In this document: in pieces, positions 34,929 through 44,296 of the stretch
Numbering within the stretch: the first letter of the stretch is position 1
Layout: every line of letters begins with the position of its first letter
Assembly (NCBI RefSeq): GCF_007197995.1
Contig: NZ_VKKH01000005.1
Location: forward strand, 62,001-126,000
Reading direction: 5' to 3'
Source of the DNA: Aliiglaciecola sp. M165
GTDB taxonomy: Bacteria; Pseudomonadota; Gammaproteobacteria; Enterobacterales; Alteromonadaceae
Length of the DNA: 64,000 nucleotides
The notes under the pieces: generated by a model
Databases searched by the model: none
Seen by the model: only the letters and a program-made list of their open reading frames with translations
Told to the model about the DNA's origin: nothing
Made by a program: the position numbers and the translations under genes

Positions 34929-35115
34929 GTGCCTGTCCATGATCTATGTCATGAATTCAATGTCCATGATCTAGATTTGTGCCTGTCCATGAACTAACTT
35001 CCATGAACTAACTATCATCTAGATTTGTGCCTGTCCATGAACTATATGTGTCCATGAACTATATGATGATCTAGATTTGTGCCTGTCCATGAACTAACTA
35101 GAACTAGAACTCAGA
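34929..35115. repeat. RAYT-linked repeat array
   Basis: GTGCCTGTCCATGA occurs at 34929, 34979, 35027 and 35079, with units of 48-52 bp that also share GATCTAGATTT and CATGAACTAACT. Partial copies (TGTCCATGA at 34961 and 35049) lie between them. This fills much of the 556-bp gap between the transposase and microcin genes; the rest shows no other supported feature. Confidence 0.75.
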
Positions 35116-35275
35116 AAAACTGTACCCAGGTACAGGATACGCACCACAATATTGCTGCTAATCTCTATTTGTCGCTTAGACAAGTATTACTGGTATTCCT
35201 GTGACAATCATAATCGTTGCATGCTTTGTCATCGAGCCAATCAATTGTTAAATTACAAATATCAGGAGATATTTC

Positions 35276-35473
35276 ATGGAAGAGTTAAATATAAACGAAG
35301 TGAATAGCGTCAGCGGTGGTGGCACCACAGAATGGGGTGTGTCGGTAGGTGCTGCGACGGCCTTTGTGGGTATGGCTATAGCTATTGGGGCAACAGCTCC
35401 AATTGGCGCTGGTATTCTAGCAGGTGCATCCATTGCATCTTCACTTATCGCCATTTACCACAAACTTGATTAA
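35276..35473 (+). CDS. Candidate class II microcin/bacteriocin precursor
   Basis: A 65-residue peptide. The first 15 residues, MEELNINEVNSVSGG, match the double-glycine leader of microcin V and relatives (M-x-x-L-x-x-N-E-L/V-x-x-V-S-G-G). A peptidase-containing ABC exporter would cut after Gly15 (or Gly16) to leave a peptide of about 50 residues. The mature part is Gly/Ala/Ile-rich and hydrophobic (AFVGMAIAIGATAPIGAGIL), as in pore-forming class IIa microcins, and ends in a polar KLD. GGAG stands seven bases before the ATG. No exporter gene is adjacent. Confidence 0.75.
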   Translation: MEELNINEVNSVSGGGTTEWGVSVGAATAFVGMAIAIGATAPIGAGILAGASIASSLIAIYHKLD

Positions 35474-35479
35474 CAATGT

Positions 35480-35501
35480 AAGGGAAGTCAGTTCCCTTTT
35501 T
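35480..35501 (+). terminator. Terminator between microcin and putative immunity gene
   Basis: AAGGGAA/TTCCCTT form a 7-bp stem with loop GTCAG and run into TTTTT, 7 bases after the microcin stop. It would make most transcripts monocistronic and give the downstream gene a smaller share. Confidence 0.7.
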
Positions 35502-35511
35502 CGAGGATCTC

Positions 35512-35709
35512 ATGTTCATTTTATTCGCTTCTTCCGTAGTAGTCTCGGTTCTAACAAGTTTACTTTTACTACTGATTGGGTATATCGCAGCCCAACAGGT
35601 TCTCATTTCCACATTGTTGGTAGCGACCTCATGCATGGTTCACTATCTATTTGTAATTGAGTTAAAAAAGGGTTGGAGCAAAAATAAAAAACAAAGTAAA
35701 CAACGATAA
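35512..35709 (+). CDS. Small two-helix membrane protein, putative microcin immunity
   Basis: A 65-residue protein with two transmembrane helices (about residues 2-24 and 28-50) and a strongly basic tail (KKGWSKNKKQSKQR). It begins 38 bp after the microcin-like gene, with GAGG five bases before the ATG. Small membrane proteins in this position and of this size usually give self-protection against the neighbouring pore-forming peptide. I see no family match; the role is inferred from context. Confidence 0.55.
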   Translation: MFILFASSVVVSVLTSLLLLLIGYIAAQQVLISTLLVATSCMVHYLFVIELKKGWSKNKKQSKQR

Positions 35710-35735
35710 CTTATTGCTTGGTTTTTGAAATGAAA

Positions 35736-35780
35736 GGGAAAAGCTTTCAGATTATCAGGTATACCTGCACAGCTTTTCCC
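35736..35780. repeat. Large hairpin with inner palindrome
   Basis: GGGAAAAGCT/AGCTTTTCCC form a 10-bp stem whose loop holds CAGGTATACCTG, itself a perfect palindrome. It lies between the putative immunity gene and the convergent hydrolase gene and could terminate both. Confidence 0.55.
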
Positions 35781-35792
35781 CCAGAACTGAGG

Positions 35793-36644
35793 TTACTTAT
35801 ACTGTTCAAAAAAACGAAAAACGTCATCCCAAAGCCCATTTGCCTTCGCAAAAAAGTAACCCATATGGCCGACTTGATTTAGCCCATGATCTTTAGGATT
35901 CAGGTCAACCATCTCCAAAACTGCATTTCGATAATACGGCATAAACGCATCTCTAGATTGAGGCATCGCCCATTTATCATCAATGGAGTTAACCGCCTTT
36001 ATCGGTAGTCTTACCTTTTCAAACCGCTCTGACATACCCGGATATTGAGGATCTTGAAAGAAATAACTTGGGAACCGACACCAGCGCTTCCACTGTTTGT
36101 AAACACCCATAGGTAAGTCTTCACCCATTCCCAATATACTCCAACCTAAATAGCCTTTTGCCCGAGTTACAATTGGAGCGATGACATTCCACATGAATGA
36201 CACCTTATACTTTTCCAGACCCGGCATCCAGCCATGCCAGCCAGCGCCCGTGCCAAAGGTATAAGCGGCATTAAGTTTGTCATGATTAGACAGCATGCCA
36301 ATCGCATGACCACCATAAGAGTGCCCGACTAAATATAATGGAAGATCCTCTTTTGCTTGTTCGTCAATGACTGCCACCAAGTCTTTGCTCGCCCAGTCTC
36401 GATAATCCATTTCAAATCCTTTCAGGGTTGCTGGGGCTGAATCGCCTATGCCGCGATAATCGACAGTGACAACATTGAAACCCTGTTGGATAGATTGCAT
36501 CGCAAATCGGCTATAAAAACGTTGAGGAACTCCCGTTGCCCCAGCAATGATGATGGTTCCCTTAGCACTGTCTGATTGATAAAGTCTTCCGGTCAATTTA
36601 TAACCATCGGTCGCAACAATAGATAGAGGTGTAAATTCAGCCAT
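35793..36644 (-). CDS. Alpha/beta hydrolase under MerR control
   Basis: A 283-residue alpha/beta-hydrolase. The nucleophile elbow is VGHSYGG (Ser near residue 108), the oxyanion strand TIIIAGATGVPQRFYS, the acid probably in NSIDDKWAMPQ and the His in VGHMGYF. It resembles the YheT/'alpha/beta fold hydrolase' group (DUF1749-like), without a signal peptide. It is transcribed divergently from a MerR gene through a 20-bp-spacer promoter, so expression is probably inducible. Substrate unknown. Confidence 0.82.
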   Translation of the reverse strand: MAEFTPLSIVATDGYKLTGRLYQSDSAKGTIIIAGATGVPQRFYSRFAMQSIQQGFNVVTVDYRGIGDSAPATLKGFEMDYRDWASKDLVAVIDEQAKEDLPLYLVGHSYGGHAIGMLSNHDKLNAAYTFGTGAGWHGWMPGLEKYKVSFMWNVIAPIVTRAKGYLGWSILGMGEDLPMGVYKQWKRWCRFPSYFFQDPQYPGMSERFEKVRLPIKAVNSIDDKWAMPQSRDAFMPYYRNAVLEMVDLNPKDHGLNQVGHMGYFFAKANGLWDDVFRFFEQYK

Positions 36645-36686
36645 GTCGGTCTCCTGAAAAATCTCGCGTTTGTCTGAGATGGCCTC

Positions 36687-36718
36687 ATTCTAAAGTATGG
36701 AGTACACTCCATAGTCAA
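36687..36718 (-). promoter_or_regulatory. MerR-type promoter with palindromic operator
   Basis: On the minus strand TTGACT (36718-36713) and TAGAAT (36692-36687) are spaced by 20 bp, longer than optimal, and the spacer holds a perfect palindrome of TATGGAGT arms (36696-36713). This is the classical layout that a MerR activator corrects by DNA twisting. It drives the hydrolase gene. Confidence 0.75.
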
Positions 36719-36758
36719 GCGATTTATTTCTGATTCCTACCGTTCAAAGGGGAAACAA

Positions 36759-37133
36759 ATGAAAGCTAGTGAATTAGCAAAACGTGCAGATGTACCCAAA
36801 GACACCCTTAGATATTACGAAAAAATTGGCCTTATCAGCACACCGCCCAGAGGCATAAACGGCTATCGTGATTACCCAGAATCCAGTCTAGATGAATTAC
36901 GCTTTATCAAAATGGCGCAATCTGTTGGATTCACACTGAATGAAATCAAGCCAGCGATCCCATTTCTGGCTAACCCTGTTCCGGGCTGTCCTTTGCTCAC
37001 GAGCGCAATGACAAATCAAATTAAGCGCATTGAACAAAAAATCGCAGAACTCGAAACGGCAAAATCTACCTTACACCGTTGGTTGGAAAAATTGTCGATG
37101 CCACCTGTGGTAGCACCGTCAAAAACAAAATAA
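36759..37133 (+). CDS. MerR-family regulator
   Basis: A 124-residue MerR protein. The N-terminal winged HTH covers residues 1-70 (LAKRADVPKDTLRYYEKIGL), followed by a dimerisation coiled coil (QIKRIEQKIAELETAKSTLH). The C-terminal part is short, with one Cys in NPVPGCPLL, so a metal-thiol sensor of the CueR type with two Cys is not obvious. It is divergent from, and presumably activates, the hydrolase gene through the palindrome at 36696-36713. It converges with the next gene, four bases apart. Confidence 0.88.
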   Translation: MKASELAKRADVPKDTLRYYEKIGLISTPPRGINGYRDYPESSLDELRFIKMAQSVGFTLNEIKPAIPFLANPVPGCPLLTSAMTNQIKRIEQKIAELETAKSTLHRWLEKLSMPPVVAPSKTK

Positions 37134-37137
37134 AAGG

Positions 37138-37800
37138 TTATTGCTTGCGCCATAGAATATAAACAACAACTAAAAACCAGATACAACAACTGAACAATAA
37201 AATGATCGCGCCATGTACATCTAAATGAATAGTTCCCGTCGCAAATAAAAACATATTCAGCGCGGACAGAACAATACCTGTTGAACTCATCAGCAAATGC
37301 TTAACTGGCCCAACTCCTGCCAGAATTGACCAACTAGCGATGCCTAACAACCAGCCTATGGCGCCTGTATAGGCTAACGCCTGATTACTGTTCCACGAAA
37401 AACTGCTTAACAGGTTGTAGGAGTCTTGGCTCAAGGTTGATTCAGATGACAGCCACACAATGGTGTTGGGAAAAATAAACCCACTCACCAGCGCGGCTCC
37501 GCACATGGACAATGAGCCAACAAGAAAGGCAAAACTAGAAAAGGAAAACAATAGAGAATTGCCAAAAAGTGCCTTTAACCCATATTGGCAACACACATAA
37601 AATAGCAAAGAACATATGATAAGAATGCCATGAACACTTTGATTTAGGGCGGCTTCGCGCACTATCTCGGCAATTTGTTCATCGACGTTGTCAGCACCTA
37701 CTGTGGGATGGAACAAGACGAGCAACATAGATAGCAATGTAACCACCAAAAGAAACAAAGCGGTTATTTTTAAATCTTTAGGGGCATTTTGTGATGTCAT
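37138..37800 (-). CDS. Six-helix membrane protein of unknown function
   Basis: A 220-residue integral membrane protein with about six hydrophobic helices and a short cytosolic N-terminus (MTSQNAPKDLK). It has the size and topology of DUF4386-like proteins, but I cannot confirm a family. It is divergent from a TetR gene, across an intergenic region with three TetR-type half sites, so it may be a target of that regulator. Confidence 0.6.
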   Translation of the reverse strand: MTSQNAPKDLKITALFLLVVTLLSMLLVLFHPTVGADNVDEQIAEIVREAALNQSVHGILIICSLLFYVCCQYGLKALFGNSLLFSFSSFAFLVGSLSMCGAALVSGFIFPNTIVWLSSESTLSQDSYNLLSSFSWNSNQALAYTGAIGWLLGIASWSILAGVGPVKHLLMSSTGIVLSALNMFLFATGTIHLDVHGAIILLFSCCIWFLVVVYILWRKQ

Positions 37801-37873
37801 GTGATTTACTCCTTGTGAATTCCCGCTAGACTATCAAGCCATGGCAAAAAGAAGTGGGACAAAACCCTACAGT

Positions 37874-37910
37874 TGTTCAATACTGAACATCGACACAGAA
37901 TTGTTCAGTA
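37874..37910. promoter_or_regulatory. Operator cluster for the TetR regulator
   Basis: TGTTCA-ATAC-TGAACA (37874-37889) and TACTGAACA ... TGTTCAGTA (37881-37889, 37902-37910) overlap, giving three half sites 13-49 bases before the TetR start in the divergent region. Confidence 0.65.
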
Positions 37911-37922
37911 AAATAAGAAACT

Positions 37923-38480
37923 ATGACCTCAACATCTGACATCTCGCCGGACAAACGAATACAACGCACATTGACGGCGCTTCAACAAGCGTTTGATGCT
38001 TTGGTAACTAGCAAACCCTACGACGAAATCACCTTAAATGAGATTATTACCAAGGCCAATGTCGGGCGTTCAACCTTTTATCAGCATTACAAAAGTAAAG
38101 ACGATATCTTGGCAAAAAGACTCAGTTGGCCAATGTCAGTCATAGCCAGTGCGGTAACAGAAGACGCAAATATTGAAGACATTCAAGGGATCCTAGCCCA
38201 TTTCTGGGATAAACGAAGCTACGCTCGCATTGTGTTTGCAGGTTCCACCTTCAAACAAATCAAGCTCGTTTTAGCCGAGCACCTTAAAACCCAACTTAAA
38301 ACGGTCGATCCCGCTCAATCCAGCCTTGTTCCGCATGAGACCTACACAAAAATGATCGCCGAGGCGCAAATGTTTTTGATCGCCAACTGGCTAACGGGTC
38401 AAACCCCCATCTCATTAGACAAAGTGACGATGGGGCTAATACAAATATCCCAGGCGATGTTCAGCGGATTAAAAAAGTGA
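37923..38480 (+). CDS. TetR-family regulator
   Basis: A 185-residue protein. The N-terminal TetR HTH occupies residues 12-60 (ITLNEIITKANVGRSTFYQH), and the C-terminal helices (about 80-180) form the ligand and dimer domain. Its TGA overlaps the GTG start of the TauE-type transporter gene (38477-38480), so the pair is co-translated. It probably represses this operon and the divergent membrane-protein gene via the half sites upstream. Confidence 0.87.
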   Translation: MTSTSDISPDKRIQRTLTALQQAFDALVTSKPYDEITLNEIITKANVGRSTFYQHYKSKDDILAKRLSWPMSVIASAVTEDANIEDIQGILAHFWDKRSYARIVFAGSTFKQIKLVLAEHLKTQLKTVDPAQSSLVPHETYTKMIAEAQMFLIANWLTGQTPISLDKVTMGLIQISQAMFSGLKK

Positions 38481-39229
38481 TTGAGCTTTTTTCCTACACA
38501 CTAAGTTACCAGCAACTTGTAATGGTGCTTCTGGCCGCATTCTTTATTGGCATGGCAAAAACCGGTGTGCACGGTGTGGCAATGTTTGCCGTACCTATTA
38601 TGGCACTAATTTTTGGTGGTAAAGCCTCGTCTGGTTTGATGCTACCCATGCTCATCATGGCCGACCTATTCGCCGTATGGTATTACCACCGTCATGCCAA
38701 TTGGGGATTTCTAATCAAGCTCTTTCCCTCTGCAGCCGTGGGTGTATTGATTGCTACAGTAATTGGCAACAGCATTGATGATGTAATGTTCAAACAGATT
38801 ATGGCAGTGGTCATTTTTGTCAGTCTTGGGATCATGTTATGGATGGAAACATCAAAAAAGGAAAATGTCCCAGATTATTTGTGGTTTGCTGTTTTAATGG
38901 GGACCTTAGGGGGTATCACTACCATGATAGGTAATCTCGCAGGTTCAATTATGGCATTGTATTTGTTGAGCATGCGCCTGCCGAAGAACGAATACATAGG
39001 TACCGCTGCCTGGTTCTTCCTGGCTATCAACCTTTTTAAAGTTCCTTTTCATGTATTCAGTTGGGAAACCATTTCGCTCAACTCGTTCTATTTGAACCTG
39101 CTTGGCTTGCCCTTTATCGCTTTAGGTGCCTATATTGGTGTGCAAATTGTTAAACGCATTGCGGAAAATTATTATCGGTGGTTGATTTTAGCAATGACTG
39201 CGATCGCGGCTGTCTTTATGATGGTTTAA
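38477..39229 (+). CDS. TauE/SafE family sulfite/organic anion exporter
   Basis: A 250-residue inner-membrane protein starting at a GTG that overlaps the TetR stop. Seven to eight helices carry the duplicated TauE/SafE pattern (LAAFFIGMAKTGVHG; later GTLGGITTMIGNLAGSIMAL with the NxxG motif). The family transports sulfite, sulfoacetate or similar anions. The ligand here is unknown. The gene's last four bases overlap the end of the convergent kinase pseudogene. Confidence 0.85.
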   Translation: MIELFSYTLSYQQLVMVLLAAFFIGMAKTGVHGVAMFAVPIMALIFGGKASSGLMLPMLIMADLFAVWYYHRHANWGFLIKLFPSAAVGVLIATVIGNSIDDVMFKQIMAVVIFVSLGIMLWMETSKKENVPDYLWFAVLMGTLGGITTMIGNLAGSIMALYLLSMRLPKNEYIGTAAWFFLAINLFKVPFHVFSWETISLNSFYLNLLGLPFIALGAYIGVQIVKRIAENYYRWLILAMTAIAAVFMMV

Positions 39230-40195
39230 AACGCAGTTAGGGCGATGTTAGTTTGCGCTTTAGAATAGGAATTCAATTTATAGTGTTCGGTCGCCCAACC
39301 TAACAAAAAGCGTTCAAAGTCAGCCCAGGCAAAAGAATATAAATCCCGCCATTGTGATTCAAGTGCATAGAAATCAACGGTTGCTCCATAATGTATGATT
39401 GCCTGTTTTAAATGGACAAAATACTCATCTAGCAAAGAAGCGGCATGTTGATGCAAGCCATCATCATCGAGACAGCTTCCCAAAAAATACACGACATCTT
39501 TGATCCCACAACCACCGCCAACATACTGAAAATCGACTGCCGCTAAGTCATGTTTTTCAAGGTCAAAACAAAAATTCGCCAGCTTCGCATCACCGTGGAC
39601 CAAGGTTTGGAATTGACATTGATTTAACCTTTCATCGATAGCTTGTGCTTTGTCTTTTAGAGGGCCCGTCCTCATCTTGTGCCACTCATCTGGCCGCGTA
39701 GAGAGATGCCAATAGGTACCAACAGGCCATAGTGACTGAGTATTAGTTTGTAAAAAACGCGCATGGAAATAGGCCAGCCAACGAATGCCCTGTTCAATCA
39801 ATGGCATCGGGGCATCATCACATCGGTAGTCAAACCCTGCTTGATCCAAATCTTCCATCACCAACCAGCTCATTTCGCTTTGAGAATCACTTCCCAAGCA
39901 AGCAGGAACGCGGCAGTAGGCATCGGTCATTGCGGCAAATCGTTGATAAAATACCATTTCGTTTTGATAAGAGCTTAATTTGCGTTGATGTATTCCAACC
40001 TCTTGGGTGAGACGCCTCATTAGCGGGATTAACGACTTTTACGATCACATTCGTGTTTTGATCAGGTACCCAATAACGTGCAACTTCACCGTATCCGCTC
40101 CACAGCTTTTGCAAAACGGTTACCTTCTGTGGGGCGTCTCCTGCAAACAATTTCTGTAATGCCATATTTAAAATACGCTGCGCTTCTGGTTGCAT
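39226..40195 (-). pseudogene. Frameshifted phosphotransferase (aminoglycoside/choline kinase-like)
   Basis: Two adjacent minus frames together make one kinase. The N-terminal part runs from an ATG at 40195 (AAGGA seven bases upstream) and holds VARYWV and VIVKVVNPANEASHPRGWNT. The rest lies in another frame (residues QRKLSSYQNEM onward) and contains the APH/ecdysteroid-kinase core VHGDAKLANFCFD (catalytic Asp, Asn) and AAVDFQYVG (metal Asp). The break falls near 39985-39992 and corresponds to one extra base or two missing. It may be a recent mutation or a sequencing error. Family members phosphorylate small alcohols or amines. Confidence 0.8.
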
Positions 40196-40216
40196 GCAAA
40201 ATCCTTGGTCTACTAG

Positions 40217-42328
<2,112 letters not shown>

Positions 42329-42338
42329 CTCCATACTT

Positions 42339-42364
42339 AGGGTATTCGCTGTATTGAATACCCT
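42339..42364. terminator. Bidirectional hairpin between fadH and a small secreted-protein gene
   Basis: AGGGTATTC/GAATACCCT form a perfect 9-bp stem with an eight-base loop, 11 bases after fadH. The tract after it is TAAAAT; on the minus strand it is also A/T-rich. It can serve both convergent genes. Confidence 0.65.
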
Positions 42365-42380
42365 TAAAATCAATCCAGAA

Positions 42381-42767
42381 TTAGTCGCACTTTACTGCAT
42401 CAGTTAGTAATTTTGTCTGAGCAATATACTGACTACCGTGTGAGTCGATGGCTTGTTGATCAATGCGTTCTGAGGCCTTATGCACACTCTCTAAATTTTC
42501 AGCTACGACAATTAGGTCCTTCTGAATTTGAGCAACCGCATCCTCCAATGTGTAGGTTAGCTCGTGAACCTTTGCCATATCTACGGCATCAAGTGTCTCT
42601 TTGCTTAAAATGTTGGTGAGTTTGTCATTGTAGCTTTGTAGATTGCATAGAGCTGTGGCCAGATCAGGAGAAGGAACTGAAGGGAAATGACGATACGACT
42701 CTTTAGCAGACACAGTAGTGGCATTAACAAAAACAGAGAAAAAAACTGCAGAGAAAACGATCTTCAT
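42381..42767 (-). CDS. Small periplasmic helical protein, DUF6746-like
   Basis: A 128-residue protein with a Sec signal (FSAVFFSVFVNATTVSA). The mature part is helical: LATALCNLQSYNDKLTNIL, MAKVHELTYTLEDAVAQIQ, NLESVHKASE. This resembles the DUF6746 family of small exported proteins; I am not certain. Two Cys (one early in the mature chain, one second to last) could pair. A 20-bp tandem array begins about 94 bp upstream of the start and could influence expression if copy number varies. Confidence 0.6.
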   Translation of the reverse strand: MKIVFSAVFFSVFVNATTVSAKESYRHFPSVPSPDLATALCNLQSYNDKLTNILSKETLDAVDMAKVHELTYTLEDAVAQIQKDLIVVAENLESVHKASERIDQQAIDSHGSQYIAQTKLLTDAVKCD

Positions 42768-42860
42768 AATTCATCATCCTATTTATTTTGTGTAACAGAT
42801 CCTAAAGTGCGTCAGTATACTCACATTCAGTGTCGTGAGTTAAGAGGTCATATTGTAGAT

Positions 42861-43140
42861 GTAATCGTCATCCTGTTGGTATAAACGTCATCACGCAGGT
42901 ATAAACATCATCCCGCAGGTTTAAACGTCATCCCGCAGGTTTAAACGTCATCCCGCAGGTATAAACGTCATCCCACAGGTATAAACGTCATCCCACAGGT
43001 ATAAACGTCATCCCGCAGGTATAAACGTCATCCCACAGGTATAAACGTCATCCCACAGGTATAAACGTCATCCCACAGGTATAAACGTCATCCCGCAGGT
43101 ATAAACGTCATCCCGCAGGTATAAACGTCATCCCGCAGCG
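42861..43140. repeat. 14-unit, 20-bp tandem array
   Basis: Fourteen uninterrupted 20-bp units, consensus ATAAACGTCATCCCRCAGGT. The first two or three are degenerate and the inner ones differ only at one G/A position and at the first base. The last unit (43121-43140) runs directly into the dispersed hairpin element B, of which each unit repeats the left arm (CGTCATCCCGCA). There are no spacers, so it is not a CRISPR. The 447-bp gap holds nothing else. Confidence 0.95.
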
Positions 43141-43190
43141 CTCTTGTGCGGGATCTCCATATACATCAAACGAATTCCACATTGCATGCG
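43121..43190. repeat. Dispersed hairpin element, copy B
   Basis: ATCCCGCA (43130-43137) and TGCGGGAT (43147-43154) pair around GCGCTCTTG, followed by ATCTCCATATACATCAAA, as in copy A after prpF. The tandem array is attached to its left arm. It ends about 25 bp before the 3' end of the deacetylase gene. Confidence 0.8.
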
Positions 43191-43214
43191 CGCCAAAAAG
43201 CCTGCTGTGGTCGC

Positions 43215-44120
43215 TTAGGTGGCTGGCACCGCACCAGCAGCATGAAACAATTGTATATGCACCTCCACTAGCGCATCAATATTTCGCTGGTATCCTCCAC
43301 CGATCACCGCAGCAACGGGTAAGCCTTTTTGTTGGCATAGTTCAAATACCAAAGTGTCCCTTGCCAATACGCCTTTTGTTGAAATATTCAGATGACCTAA
43401 ATCGTCATTGATGTGGATATCTACTCCCGCATCATAGATCACCGCGTCTGGTTGAACATGGTTTACCGCAAGATTCAGTGCACAGTCTACGGTATCCAAA
43501 TATTCATCATCCTCAGCACCTTTGGGCAGAGGAAAATCAAAGTCAGAAATCTGTTTTCGATGAGGAAAGTTCTTTTCACCGTGGATGGAAACCGTTGCAA
43601 TCTGCCCATTATTTTCAGCTAGCTTCGCCGTTCCATCTCCTTGATGCACATCACAATCAAAAATTAGCACCTTATCGATAGACGAATGCTGCAACATACT
43701 TAGCGCGGCCAAGTACAAATCATTAAACATACAAAACCCTGAACCGTAATTGGCGAAAGCATGGTGATACCCACCAGTAAGATTTAAAGCTTTACCACTT
43801 TCAAGGGCTAGCTCAGCAGTTAACAAAGTCCCACCCACAGCCGTCATGGTTCGTTTAACCAATTGCTCCGACCAAGGAAAACCAATACGACGCATGGCTT
43901 TTGCATCAAGCTGGCCTGTGACAAGTTGTGATACATACTCAGGGTTATACACGCGGTTTAGCATTGCGACGGTCACCGGGTCTGGCGTATGAAAAACCGT
44001 TTTTGGCACACCTTTAGCGAGCAAAGCATCGTAAATGCCCTGATATTTCTCGATGGGAAAACGATGCTTATAAGGCAAATCTAACTGGCTATAAATGGGA
44101 TGAAAAACCAACGGAGTCAT
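43215..44120 (-). CDS. Histone-deacetylase-family protein (HDAC-like amidohydrolase)
   Basis: A 301-residue arginase/deacetylase-fold protein. The HDAC motifs are GGYHHAFANYGSGFCMFND (tandem His pair and Tyr-side loop), LIFDCDVHQGDGTA (zinc Asp and His) and IYDAGVDIHINDD (second zinc Asp). Bacterial class II-like members deacylate acetyl-polyamines, acetoin-related or lysine amides. The length is short but typical (300-310 residues). It is monocistronic; the element B/tandem array lies beyond its 3' end. Confidence 0.88.
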   Translation of the reverse strand: MTPLVFHPIYSQLDLPYKHRFPIEKYQGIYDALLAKGVPKTVFHTPDPVTVAMLNRVYNPEYVSQLVTGQLDAKAMRRIGFPWSEQLVKRTMTAVGGTLLTAELALESGKALNLTGGYHHAFANYGSGFCMFNDLYLAALSMLQHSSIDKVLIFDCDVHQGDGTAKLAENNGQIATVSIHGEKNFPHRKQISDFDFPLPKGAEDDEYLDTVDCALNLAVNHVQPDAVIYDAGVDIHINDDLGHLNISTKGVLARDTLVFELCQQKGLPVAAVIGGGYQRNIDALVEVHIQLFHAAGAVPAT

Positions 44121-44296
44121 AAGTACGGCAGGATGCTGAAATGGCTTAAAATTCCGTCTACTATCACAAAACAGCTGACCGCTTTACAGTAAAAAATCAT
44201 TTTTTTATCGCTAATGTGTATCAAATCTGCAATTTTATCGTTTAAATAGCGGTTTATACCTACACCACATCCAAAACTAAAATAACAGGGGTTCGT

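Noticed and set aside
42861-43140. CRISPR-like array
   Set aside because: Units are contiguous 20-bp repeats without spacers and end in a dispersed hairpin element; there are no cas genes.
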